From: Cerioporus squamosus
Lineage: Eukaryota > Basidiomycota > Agaricomycetes > Polyporales > Polyporaceae
Direction: 5' to 3'
DNA length: 64,000 bases
Assembly: GCA_022592435.1 (NCBI GenBank)
Contig: JABYQS010000140.1
Span: 1 to 64,000 of the forward strand
Shown here: positions 1 to 10,475 of the stretch, piece after piece
Numbering within the stretch: the first letter of the stretch is position 1
How the letters are laid out: each line of letters starts with the position of its first letter
Program-made: the position numbers and the translations under genes
Notes under the pieces: model-generated
The model's input: only the letters and a program-made list of their open reading frames with translations
Told to the model about the DNA's origin: nothing
The model's database searches: none

Positions 1-309
1 CTGTGGCCTAGTCATTTTGTTCGTTATGCATTAAGTATATATAAGACCCTTCCGGTACGACGAGCAGACGACGCTTCCCAAAATCGTGGACTACTTATCC
101 CTTTCTCGCCAATGAATGATGTAGGAGGTCATGTTATCAGAGCTAGTGCCCGCGGTTCACGCGCTGAAGCTGCGACGATAACCACGAGATCACGTACGAG
201 TTACGAGCGAGGGAGCGATACACGGACTCGCAGACCTGGATGTTGTCATCTAAGACTTCTATCCCTCAGTGCGAAAGCGCCATGTGAATGGACCATCATG
301 CGTACAATC

Positions 310-3022
310 CTAAGTCCCGCTACTCATCTCGAGCAGCGCCTCTATACTCTTCCCCAGATCCCCATCGTTTGCTTCCAAGACCCAATCCACAACCTCGACG
401 TCCGTCGTAGGGAAGATCTGCCGAAGTGTCTCTCGCGCCGCGACCACCGCCTTCTCGTGCGCCCTATCGATCTCTTCCTGGAGGCCCGCCAGATCCAGAT
501 TCGGCGTCGGCGTGCGAGAGATGTGCGGAGTCTCCCCTTGCGCCAGCGTCTGCACGCGCGGCGGCTGCAGCGTGCCCAAGTTCTGCTGCGACGGACCCAT
601 CGCCAGTGGCTGGTTGGTATAGGGCCCAAGGCTCTGGGCGCGATATCGCGTAGGGGTCTCCTCCACTTGCGGGAGATTCGCGAACTGTGCTGACGAGGCC
701 GAGTGGATGGAGGGCTGGGGAGAGTTCCGGCGTATACGAGGCTTGTACGGGGTCTGTATTGGGGGCTGGTACGCGCCTTCCTGCACGTTCGCTGCAGGTC
801 CTCCAGGCGTGTGCGGATGTGCGGAGTGGCCGTCCTGCTCGTACAGCTGCTGCTCCTGCTGCTCCCGTCCCAGCTCAAGCGGTGCGAACGGACCAGGAAG
901 ATATGACAAGGTGTCTTCGGCGCCGTCGAGCACCTCGTTGAATATTCGGCTGATCGCATTCAACGGCTTCGAGATGGTGTCTCCAGTCTTCTGCAGCAGC
1001 CGTCGTGCGTCATCACTCAGGGATGACGAGGGTGCTGGCAGCGAGAGTGGCTGCGCGGACTCCTCGCCGACATGTGAGGTCGACGAGCTACCGAAGAGAG
1101 ATGGAGTAGAGGTTCCGGACACGACCCCTCGCTCAGGCGTCTGAGAGCCCGTACTTGGTAGAGACTGAATCGCTTCTTCGACGTTTCTACGAGTGGAGAC
1201 CGTCAGCAAGCCACGAACGAATGCCGACGAAGACGATAAATACCTCTCGAACTCCTCCTGAGTGATGTTCGATAGCGACGTGTGATCCATCGTCTCAATG
1301 AACGACACCGCACCCATCTGACGGCACTTAGCGCGAAAGGGCATGCACAACCATCGAGGACACATACCAAGCTAGATAAGTAGTAACCCGCTTCACTCTG
1401 GAGCTTGGTCGGATTCCTGAAGCGGTTGATGAACCTGTAGACGATGTTAGCATTGCTTGCAATCCGGCAGAGAAAGACTAGCACTGACTCGACATTCGAT
1501 AAGAGATGGGGAGGGTTCGCCTTGATGACGACGTAGATCAATATGGGAACGAACGTGTCGGCACTTTCATCCTTGTGCAGGTGTCGTATCAACCCTACAC
1601 ATAACGTCAGCGTATGCTCAGGGTCAAGGCAACGATGGGCGGACCAAAGATGACCTTGCAGCAATTCAGAATGCAGATGAGCTTGTCGCGGGGCGCCTTG
1701 TAATGGTTGATCTTCAGCAACTCTGCAAATCCAAGTCAGCGCAGCGCGAGAGAGACCTCAACTGAAGATATATATATATATAACCTTGCTGAGCGAACAT
1801 GAGGAATCCTTCGCTACCCTCGCCTTCCGGGACGTCTAGATGTTTCGCTTCTATCCAACCGAACAGGGCGATACGTTGCGCAAGGACACGGTCGCGTTCT
1901 AAGTCGTCTGTCGTGACTGGGCGTGGCGGTACTGCGCGTGCGATTTGCGGGGTAAAGGTACTTGGATATTTCTGAGTCGTCACTCGGGGCGATAAAAACA
2001 TTCACATACAATTCGTATAGCCTGTTCATGACCAGCTTCTCCATGCCCTCCATCGCATTATCGAACTCTGCGTCTGAGGCATTCCGCCAAACTTCGCACT
2101 CACGCATCCGCGCTGAGATGAACTATGTGCACGCTGAGTAGCGGTGCGACAACGAGCCAGGATGCCGCTTACGTTCAGGAAGTCATTGATGAGCTTGACC
2201 TGGTCGTTCACCGTGAACGTCCGTTTGGCGAAGTTACTCAAAAATCTGTGGAATATCAGCACTCTGTCTGCATTGCGGAAACAACACAACATACGATCGA
2301 AGGTACTTGGCCACAGGCTCCGCTCCCTTCATCTTCATCTGGTCCAGGAACTTCTGGAAGTCGAACGAGGGCGGCTCCTGGTCCTTCCCCTTTCCTGATG
2401 GCGTACTTCGCCCACTTCCACTGGCGACTGGTTGATTGCTCGAACTTGACGCATCATCCTGCGGACGAGATTGAGGCGAAGACTGCTGCCGCGCGAAGGA
2501 GGATATCGTGGCCGGGGAGGGGACCGCGGCGGCAGAGTCCAGAGATCGTGGTCGCTGACCGCGAGTAAGCGGGAGAGCAAAGGTCCGTGCAAGGGCAGCG
2601 AGGGCGGGGAAAGAGGGGACGGGCGAGGACGGGCGATTCGGCGTCGAAGGGCGATTGGGAGTAGAAGGGACTTGTGGAGATGGTGTAACCCGTTCCTTCG
2701 CAGGAGGCGGGGGTGGTGGTGGATGTCCCTCAGAGTCCGCCCACGCCTGCTGAGCGGCCTTCTCCTCCACCCTCGCTAGTGGATCAAACTCAAGGAGCAC
2801 CTCCTGCTTCACCGCCGCCCTATCCGCACCGTCTTCCGGCGCAGGCGCGGCTGCGAATCCTTGGGTGACTTCGGTATCCAGCTGGGGTATATCGAGCTCG
2901 TCATGCTCGCGCTTTGTCGGGGTGATGACTGCTCCGTCTTGCCATGGGTTAGGTTCCGGGACCGGATCGTCTATCTGGGTCTTGCGCAGGGCTGCGCTCA
3001 GGTTGTCCTCCTCGCTCGACAT
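310..3022 (-). CDS. VPS9: Vps9-like Rab5 guanine nucleotide exchange factor (VPS9 + CUE)
   Basis: Spliced minus-strand gene read from an ATG at 3022 to a stop at 310. Seen: a first exon (3022-2295) encoding an acidic, Pro/Ser-rich N-terminus that ends in a helical stretch with [20 protein letters not shown], followed by short exons at about 2245-2173, 2122-2006, 1971-1785 and further pieces down to about 1375. Together these give a VPS9 domain, with signatures such as [36 protein letters not shown] and [10 protein letters not shown]. The last exon ends in a CUE-like domain ([20 protein letters not shown]..). Known for the family: Vps9 activates Rab5/Vps21-type GTPases on endosomes, and its CUE domain binds ubiquitin. 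Every junction I followed keeps frame, so the gene looks intact. A second in-frame ATG at 3067 is a possible alternative start. It diverges from the BTB gene at 3270. Confidence 0.93.
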
Positions 3023-3269
3023 GGTCACGGAGCCGAAGTTCACTTGAAAGTCCAGAGATTCGCGCAACCAAGCAGACGACGGTGAGCAGCGGGGGGAGAG
3101 GTTCTGACAGTTGAATGTGGATGTAGTACCACAGATGTCCTAGTAGTAGGTAGCAAAGTAGCAGAGCAGCACATAGACGCTCTGAACTTCGAGGACATGC
3201 GCATCAACCTAACGTGAACTACCGCCACCATCTCCCCCTTCGTCCACAACTACCACCATCTGGTCCACC
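3023..3269. promoter_or_regulatory. Shared divergent intergenic region VPS9 / BTB gene 1
   Basis: About 250 bases separate the VPS9 start (minus) from the BTB gene 1 start (plus), so this must hold the VPS9 promoter and the former promoter of the BTB gene. I see no clear TATA box. Confidence 0.4.
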
Positions 3270-4890
3270 ATGCCGAGGCCGGCTGGGCCTCCATTCAACG
3301 AAAGCACGGCTGACATCGCTATATGCTCCTCAGACGATGTTGCCTTCAAGCTGCACAGAGTCATCCTTTGTATAGCATCCGAGTTCTTCAAGGACATGCT
3401 CAGTCTTCCTCAGCCCTCGTCGGGCGAGCCAGGCTGCTCTGGAGAGCTGGGCGGATTCGAGGGACATCCTCTGGTCCATGTTTCTGAACAAAGCGTGGTC
3501 CTAGAACGGTTATTCCGACTGTGCTATCCTGTGGACGATCCGCCGTTACAGACCATAGGAGAGGTGCGCTCGACTCTCGAAGCAGCTATGAAGTACCAGA
3601 TGGCGGAGGCGATCAAGATAACGAAGCGTAGATTGCTTGCTCTCGCGCGGAACGACCCGCTCGGGTTTACGCCGTCGCGTGTTGCTTCAATTTGGAGGAG
3701 GAGGCCAGTGCCGCGGCGAAGGAGGTTCTGAAGCAGAAGGCCAGGAGGGATACGTGGAGGAGTTGGAGGACATCTCAATTGGCGCGTACCATCGGCTTCT
3801 TTCATACTGCGAGCGTCGAGGACGAGTCCGAGACCAGTTCAGATTCACCGTGCACCGTACAAGCGGCCGAGATCCATCCGTCATCTCTACCCCAACGATG
3901 GATGCGGTCGCGCTTGACACGGCCGACATGGCTCTCGAACCGAGAGTCGCGCTTCACCCGTTCAACGATCCGGAGGCTGAAATCACACTGGTGACCGCCG
4001 ATGGCGTTGAATTCCGCGTATTCAAGACGATCCTCCAGCTTTCATCCCCGTCCTCTATACCACCGCGAAAGAGCTCCTAGCTTCTGATCGCACAGCTGTC
4101 CATGTCGCGGAGCCCAGTCGTATACTCGATATCCTTCTTCGCCTCTGCTATCCCGTCCGCGAGCCTGACATTGAAGACCTTCACGATATCAGCATCGCCC
4201 TAGCCGCCGCGGAGAAGTACGAGATGCAGAGAGCGTCGCAGGTCCTCCGTGCCGCCTTGGCTTCGCGGAGGGAGATCTCGACAGACGACCCTGTCGTGCT
4301 CTACGCTATGGCATGTCGCTTCGACATGCGCGACCTCGCTGTCGCCTGCAGCGAGGCGTACCCTCCGCACCGAGATTATGCGGTCCTCCGTCTCCGAGCT
4401 CGATGCCATCGGCGTATCTGGGGGCTGCTTCTATCGCTTGCTGGAGTACCAGCGGCGCTGCAAGTCGGCGATCCGTTCCATCTTCAACGGCACTGACTGG
4501 ATCGAGTCAGATGTGCTCGCCCAATTGCAGGACTGCTGTTCGCTTCAGGCCTTCCATGCCACCCGCAATCCATGCTGGTACGATGAGTACATGTCTCGCA
4601 TCAGCGACGAAGGCTGGCCGAAGGGCGAGACGGTACAAGACGATCTCTTGCTGCTGTCCGTGCTGGAGTCGGCCGAGAGAGTACACAGAGCGAACTACAA
4701 TCCTTGCTCTACCTGCTTCAATCGTCGTGGCACGTTCCTGTTGATAAGCTTCAGCAAATGCGTTGCGGATACTATAGAGTCTCTGGAGAAGAAGGTGAGC
4801 CCGTCTGAAGCCAATGTCACCTCTTACCACCCTAACATATCAACGTTGCAGGTGACTCTGCAGTGGATCACACATCCACAAGCATACTAG
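3270..4890 (+). pseudogene. Tandem double-BTB gene 1, broken by four frameshifts
   Basis: The reading frame opens with an ATG at 3270 and encodes a BTB/POZ domain (DIAICSSDDVAFKLHRVILCI.., RLFRLCYPVDDPPL), a helical back half, then a second BTB (AEITLVTADGVEFRVFKTIL.., LRLCYPVREPDIED) and a C-terminal region (CWYDEYMSRI.., CSTC). Homology has to be followed through frame changes near 3659, 3737, 4053 and 4362. At 3659 and 4053 the paralogue at 7831 implies loss of one base in a short C or G run. The last intron (about 4795-4852) sits in phase 0 just before a tiny exon encoding VTLQWITHPQAY. Known: BTB domains often form dimers and recruit Cullin-3; the role of this family is unknown. I call it a pseudogene. 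Sequencing error is the alternative, but neighbouring non-BTB genes show no such defects. Confidence 0.85.
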
Positions 4891-5671
4891 TGCACCATAT
4901 GCGGCTATACCCCGATTTGCGTTCCATGTCGTGCCCTCCGCATAGCCGACGTGTGCCCTTGCGGTTTGGTGACTAGCGGAAGCCTTGTCTTTCCTGTATT
5001 CCGGTGCCTCGTCGCCCTCCACGGTCGACATGACGGCCCATGCGCTTGGATGCCATCGGTCTCTCTGCGGACAATCCCCATACTCACACGTGGCATCTTG
5101 CCGCAGTTGTGTTATGTCCTCGCGAAGTCTGAGTATGCAGCGACCCTCATGAAGGAGGAGCGGGTGTATCGAACACTCCTAGGGATCCATACGTCCGCAG
5201 CCCGTATCTCGTGCCTACCTGACCTCAAGCGCGGTGCACCCTCGTCCGGCAACGACATCTCTTGGGCTTCCCTGGGCTATTGTCGTGGATCATACCGTGT
5301 CCATCTGGCGACCCTAGTTCATACTTCCACTATGCGCACCACCGATCCCACTGACTCCGATACTTATCTCGACCGCATGACGACGTACGTTCTGCGTGCA
5401 GAAGTTGGAGCTGGATGATGATGGCGTTGAGCGCGACAGGCCCGGACTCCCAGAACCTTGTTCATGTAGTGATCCTAGGATTGGCTTCCTCGTGTAATTA
5501 CATCGGTGCGATGCTAGTCACCATCGCTAAAAGCCCGCAGGCAGCGTTGCTCGATTAACATATGCGCTCATGATATAAATACACCGGCTGCCTGGTAGTA
5601 GTACAGAAGCTCGAGGTACTACTACCTCCACGAGGATCGATCCGGAACGATTCGACATATACGCGGTTACT
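4891..5671. other. Spacer between BTB genes 1 and 2
   Basis: An open frame from 4951 to 5418 (155 codons) matches no family I recognise and its composition does not look convincingly coding. I see no RNA gene or repeat here. Confidence 0.4.
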
Positions 5672-7600
5672 ATGGGCGCTATAGCTCAGGCCGAGAGTTG
5701 AACTTGAACTTGACGTTGTATTCCGATCTCATCCCTTCCCCAAGCCCAAGTTCTCCTCAGACTCCTGCATTGCGTCGGACTCAACGATGGTCGTCCTCAT
5801 GGGTATGCGTCGACCATACACGCCTATTGAATTGCCGTCTCGGACTCCCTCCCCTGAGGTTGTTATCCCTCCGCTTCTGTCTCTGTCTCGGAACACGTCA
5901 ACGCCTCGCACAAGTAGCCCTGACCACACGATGCTTCTCTGAATCCTCAGCCGAAGCCCGAAGAGATGCTCGAGGTCCCGTTCCCGTTCAGTAGGCCGAA
6001 TGCAGACATTATCCTACGCACCTGCGACCACCTTGACTTCCGACTGCACAACCAGATCCTTCTCGAGGCATCTCCGGTTTTTGAGACCTTGCTGTCGCTT
6101 CCCCAACCCAGTCCGGACGGTGGCAACGTTCGTGACAATGATCCCCCATCATCAACATCGCAGAGAGCGCCAGGGTGCTCGATGCAGTGATGCGTATGTG
6201 TTACCCCATTGTGAAGCCAAAGGCAAGACCTTTCCGGGACATCGAGCCAATTCTCCGTGCCGCGCTGAAGTACGAGATGGAGCTGCCAATAGCGATGCTG
6301 AGCGATGAGCTACTCGGTCACGCTACGCGAGCCCCGCTCGAAGTGTGGGCCATCGCTTGCCGCACTGGTCTCGGAGATGTTGCGCGACGCGCAGCTGAGC
6401 TCACTCTCCCCTCTCAAACTCTCGATATCCCTGGGCTGAAGAATATGGACGGCATCAGCGCCGGGCATGTCTTCCGCCTCCACGAATTCCCATAGTCTGC
6501 AAGGGAAGGTCGACTTCTCATTCAAGCTCCTCACTCCGCCGTCTGTGCAGGTGCTCGATCAGCCTCCCGATGACGTGGCAACTCCCAACGCAGTTGTTAC
6601 TGATGTCCCTCTTCCCGACCTCTGGGTTGTATCGTCCGATGGCGTCGAGTTCCTGGTTCATCGCAGCGTCATCACTATGTCATCTTCTATCCTGCAGGCC
6701 CAGGTGGATGGTGCAGTCCGCGCCAACACCAGTACCGCAGAGCAGGATTCCGCGGACGCCGCTGGGTCTCCGAAGTTACAGCTGGACGTGACCAGTGCCG
6801 TGCTATCAACGCTTCTCAAGTTGTGCTACCCTGGCGAAGTCGAGCTTCCGTCGGATATCGTCGACTTCGTCGGGGTCTTGTCCGCTTGTGAGAAGCTGCG
6901 TATGGATCGCGTTCGCGGCGTGGTCACCAAACGCTGGAGTGTGGTAGTCAAAAGCAACCCGCTCTTGTCGTATTTGCTTGCTACCCGCGCAGATCTTGAA
7001 GATTGTGCTCAAGAGGCCGCCAAACACGCTCTCGAACACACCATCGAGGGCGTATACTTGCGGGAGATGGAGCATGCGCCTGCTCTGCCCTACCATCGCC
7101 TTCTGATGCACTATAGATCGTGCAGGACGATCGCCCAAAGTCTCCTTTCGGATGTTGTCGGCGACATGCGTTTCAACGACTGGGAGGAAGAAGTTATTAT
7201 TCTTCCGCAGCCGCGGCCGCGGACCCCATCGGACTACGAGCATCCGTAGTGGTATGGCTATGGGCCCCAGATTGAGATCCGAGGGAATGCTGGTCGACGC
7301 GCCCCTTCATCCAACTTCTGGCTGAAGAAGCGTCTTGGACAGCTATCTGCAGAGCTCGAGCAGCAACCGGGTCGTGTGGTGGCAACGGTAGGGGAGCTCG
7401 TCGAAGCGGCAACCGAGGCTGGACAATGGTGTAGTTCATGCCGCAGCCTCGCAAACGACCTCTGCCGAGTTGGCAAAGCTCTGCAGGAGATTCCCCGGAG
7501 GGTCAAAGAGGTGAGTGTCTGTATCATGTTGTTCGCATGATGCTGTGCTGACGATCGCTCCGAACTTGGCCGGCATGTACAGGTTGAGTTTGAGCTGTGA
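5672..7600 (+). pseudogene. Tandem double-BTB gene 2, frameshifts plus in-frame TAG
   Basis: A Pro/Ser-rich leader runs in an open frame from about 5697 (VELELDVVFRSHPFPKPK) to about 5943. It changes frame into NPQPKPEEMLEVPFPFSRPN and a first BTB (NADIILRTCDHLDFRLHNQI). Another shift near 6145 leads to the RVLDAVMRMCYPIVKP motif and the helical part. A shift near 6490 leads to a second BTB (LWVVSSDGVEFLVHRSVITM, LLKLCYPGEVELP). That frame runs to a TAG at 7247-7249, beyond which the same frame stays open to 7510 (WYGYGPQIEIRG, then a CSSC pair). A phase-0 intron precedes a terminal exon encoding only VEFEL. The start could be the ATG at 5672 (which also needs a frame change near 5696), 5787 or 5966. 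At least three frameshifts and one nonsense codon make loss of function very likely. Confidence 0.8.
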
Positions 7601-7830
7601 CTGCAGTCACGATCCCACCGGAAATTATGCTCCCCTATGATGCCGTTGCGCTGGTGTTGATCTCTGTACTTCTCAGTCTAGTCAATATCATGATGCTTAC
7701 ATCCTTCCATCCTCCAGAACTGATACCTTTAGGAGACGGTGCCCAGCGCGATGCCAACAAGTTACATCCTGATCCGGAGCGCCGGCTTGGGGCTTTGATT
7801 TCCTTGCTTCACAAGTACACAGCCTGAGGC

Positions 7831-9499
7831 ATGCTCTTCTTGCCTCCTACTCTCATGACCTCCCTCGACGACAGTTCTTTCGCTGACCCTTCCGCAGATG
7901 TCTACATCTGGTCTGTCGATGGCGTACCATTCAAACTGCACAAGGTCATTCTATCCCTCGCTTCCGACTACTTGAAGAACATGCTGAACCCCACTCTCCG
8001 CGCGTCGCACTTCCAAGGAGATTCGGAGATCGAGAGGACCGAATATGAAGGGCTCCCTTCGCTCCACTTCCCAGAGCACAGCAACGTGCTCGACCCTCTC
8101 TTCCGCCTCTGTTACCCCGTCGACGACCCCCCACTGGACTCCATCGGCGAAGTAGGCTCGACATTGGAGGTGGCGAAGAAGTACCAAATGCGCGAGGCTG
8201 TGAAGATCATAAAACGGAAGCTGCTCGCTTTCGCAGTGAGCGAGCCCATGCGCGTGTACGCCATCGCGAGCCAACTGGGGCTGGAAGACGTTGCGCTTGA
8301 CGCAGCGAAGGAGGTCCTCAGGCAGGAGGCGCAGTACACTTATGCAGAAGAGCTGGAGACTATCACGGCTAGTGCGTACAGACGGCTACTGGCGTTCTGT
8401 GCAAGCCGAGGAAGTAATCCGGACAAGCTCATCACTCGTCGTAGACTCCTCCCTACACCGTCTCCCACGAGCACGCCGAGCCCATCTCTTACGCGTGCGA
8501 AGTCGCTCTCCACCTACTCACCCAGGCTGGCAGCTTCCGCATTCTCGCTCAAGCTGGCGCCGCATCCGTTCAACGCGCGCGACGCCGACATTGTCATATC
8601 GACGTCGGATAACGTGCAATTCCGAGTCTACAAGAACGTCATCGAGCTCGCTTCACCGGTCCTCGCGTCGATGCTCGCCGGACTCTCTTCCTCCATCGAG
8701 CGGCGCTTCTCCATGCCCAATCCTGTGCGCCGTCTGTCACTGCCCGAGTCCAGCCAGGTCCTTTCCATCGTCCTTCGCATCTGCTACCCCGTCGATGACA
8801 CATTGCCCGACGACGTGCACACGCTTTATCTCGCCTCCGTGCCGCGAAGGAGTACGAGATGCAGAAAGCCGTCCGGGTCCTGCAGGATGCCATACTCGCG
8901 CGCAAAGACGACGACTCGGTCGCCCCAGAACTGCTGTACGCCCTCGCCTGCTGCTGCGATCTGTACCCGCTCGCAGCAGCCGCTGCTAAACGGAGCCTGC
9001 GCACAGCCCTCACGGACAGCACGTTCGCGACGTTTGACAGATACGGCCTCTCCGGAGCTTGCGTGCAGCGCCTGCTTTCGTACCACCAGCGCTGCCGCGA
9101 CGCCGCGAGGTACGTCGTCGGGCAGAAGTGGCGGACGCAGCTCGAGAGCTCGTGCAGGCTCGGGAAGTGGGCGAGTGATGGGCAGGTGCCGTGCTGGTAT
9201 GAGCGGTACATGAGCGCGATTGCGAAGGATCCCTGGCCGACGCCAGCTACGGCAACGAACACGGAACTCGTGCGCGCTGCGATATCCTCCTGCCAACAGT
9301 CCGGCAGCGACATCTATGGGAGGAAGTGCCGCTATTGTTCGGACCCGGCACACATTGTTGTTTATATTGAATTCACCAGATACGTCGCAGAAACCATCGA
9401 GGCGTTGGAGAACAAGGTGCGCGTTTCCGCTGGTCTCCTGCGAACGTTCATATCGAGCTCACCCGGTTACAGGTTGTCCTTGATTGGCCGGGACAATGA
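7831..9499 (+). pseudogene. Tandem double-BTB gene 3, a single frameshift
   Basis: This is the best preserved of the three tandem double-BTB genes. From 7831 (or an ATG at 7855) it encodes BTB 1 (ADVYIWSVDGVPFKLHKVIL, LFRLCYPVDDPPLDS), a helical module (YRRLLAFCASRG), a Ser/Thr/Pro linker and BTB 2 (ADIVISTSDNVQFRVYKNVI, LRICYPVDDTLP). Near 8839 homology moves into another frame (KEYEMQKAVRVLQDAILARK), consistent with loss of one G from a GG. It then continues intact through LLYALACCCDLYPLAAAAAK and a CRYCSD cysteine pair to an intron at 9417-9472 and the last exon (VVLDWPGQ). With one base restored it would encode roughly 550 residues. A single indel could be an assembly error, so this copy should be checked first. 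Confidence 0.82.
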
Positions 9500-9704
9500 G
9501 TAACGTCAGTCTAGGCACCCGGGGATGCTTCCAGTCAATTCGCATATTTATTGCCTCCACCTCAACATATGTATGTCGTATTTATGCTCCCGACGTCGAC
9601 GGCATCTTGAGCGTCACCTGTAATGTAGTCTTCGGTGAGTTATGCTGTTGTGCTGGTACAATGCTAGAGCACATGTATTCTCACCTGTGCTATTGCTTGA
9701 TCGA

Positions 9705-9975
9705 CAGTACCAGCATCATAGCAATCCTCGTGTATCGTTTCCTCTTCTAGCTCCAAGAAGCTCGCCAAGCGGTCGTCGGAGTCGACTCCGACTCGGACGA
9801 CCCGCTGCATATCTCGATGGACACGTACGACGATACCCAGAGCTTCATCCGGTCCCTCGGGGCAGTTATGGATGTGGACCGTCCGGCCGAGGGCAGTTCT
9901 GAGTCGGAGTCTACCCTTCGATCGCGCACGGATGACGATGAGGGAGACTGGGCCACGCAGGCTACAATGCCGTAG
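9705..9975 (+). pseudogene. C-terminal relic of a DUF6533 membrane-protein gene
   Basis: The plus-strand frame reads SIIAILVYRFLF, a TAG at 9748-9750, then LQEARQAVVGVDSDSDDPLH and an acidic tail ending at 9975. This matches, in order, the C-terminus of the DUF6533 gene at 20936-22682 (FLLKLQEA.., RLDPDDPLHSSRN, SFISSLGGF). Only the last transmembrane end and tail are recognisable, and I could not trace upstream exons between 9500 and 9700. The TAG stands where the paralogue has a lysine codon. It is also a good splice-acceptor context, but neither paralogue has an intron there. Confidence 0.7.
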
Positions 9976-10475
9976 TCGTCCGCACGTGTGATCATTCCAT
10001 CGCCGTGACAGTCGTCTCCGAGTCAGCCGTTGCTGCATCGCAGTTCTCCAACTTCACGGTTAGGTAGCTATCACTGGACGTCTGGTTCGTATGACAGTAC
10101 CTTTTGGTGCTTGCGACACCCTCAATACCTCACGCGCTCCGTCTCAAAGCGGTTTACCGTGGAACCTCGCCTGCTTATCCTCAACCGACGACACAGAACT
10201 ATCCACCATCCCGCCTGCCAGGAGAGGGGGGAAATCATACTCGTGACCGTGCAAGTTTAAGGATAATATACATCTTGGTGTCCCCGGCTATACGACATAT
10301 ACATAATTGCTAACACGATGCTGCTACTACTAGTGTCCAAGTCATGAAGTCATTACGCAAGAGAGCAAGTGCAAATCAACAAGCGAGGCGTCCGCTGCGC
10401 GCACCCCGTGGTATATACCTGAACCCCCTGTAAAACTCGGCCTTTTATCCGCATGCGGGAGAGAGCACAGCCAGC
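9976..10475. other. Intergenic region before the BCS1-like gene
   Basis: About 500 bases between a gene relic and the 3' end of a minus-strand gene. No coding, RNA or repeat signal recognised. Probably holds the 3' untranslated region of the ATPase gene. Confidence 0.4.

Noticed and set aside
1768..1783. (TA)n run near the VPS9 gene
   Set aside because: A simple microsatellite inside an intron. No further structure.
9748..9750. TAG in the DUF6533 relic read as a true splice acceptor
   Set aside because: The context (CTTCTAG) is a good acceptor, but neither paralogue has an intron at this point, so a nonsense codon is simpler. I keep it as an open alternative.
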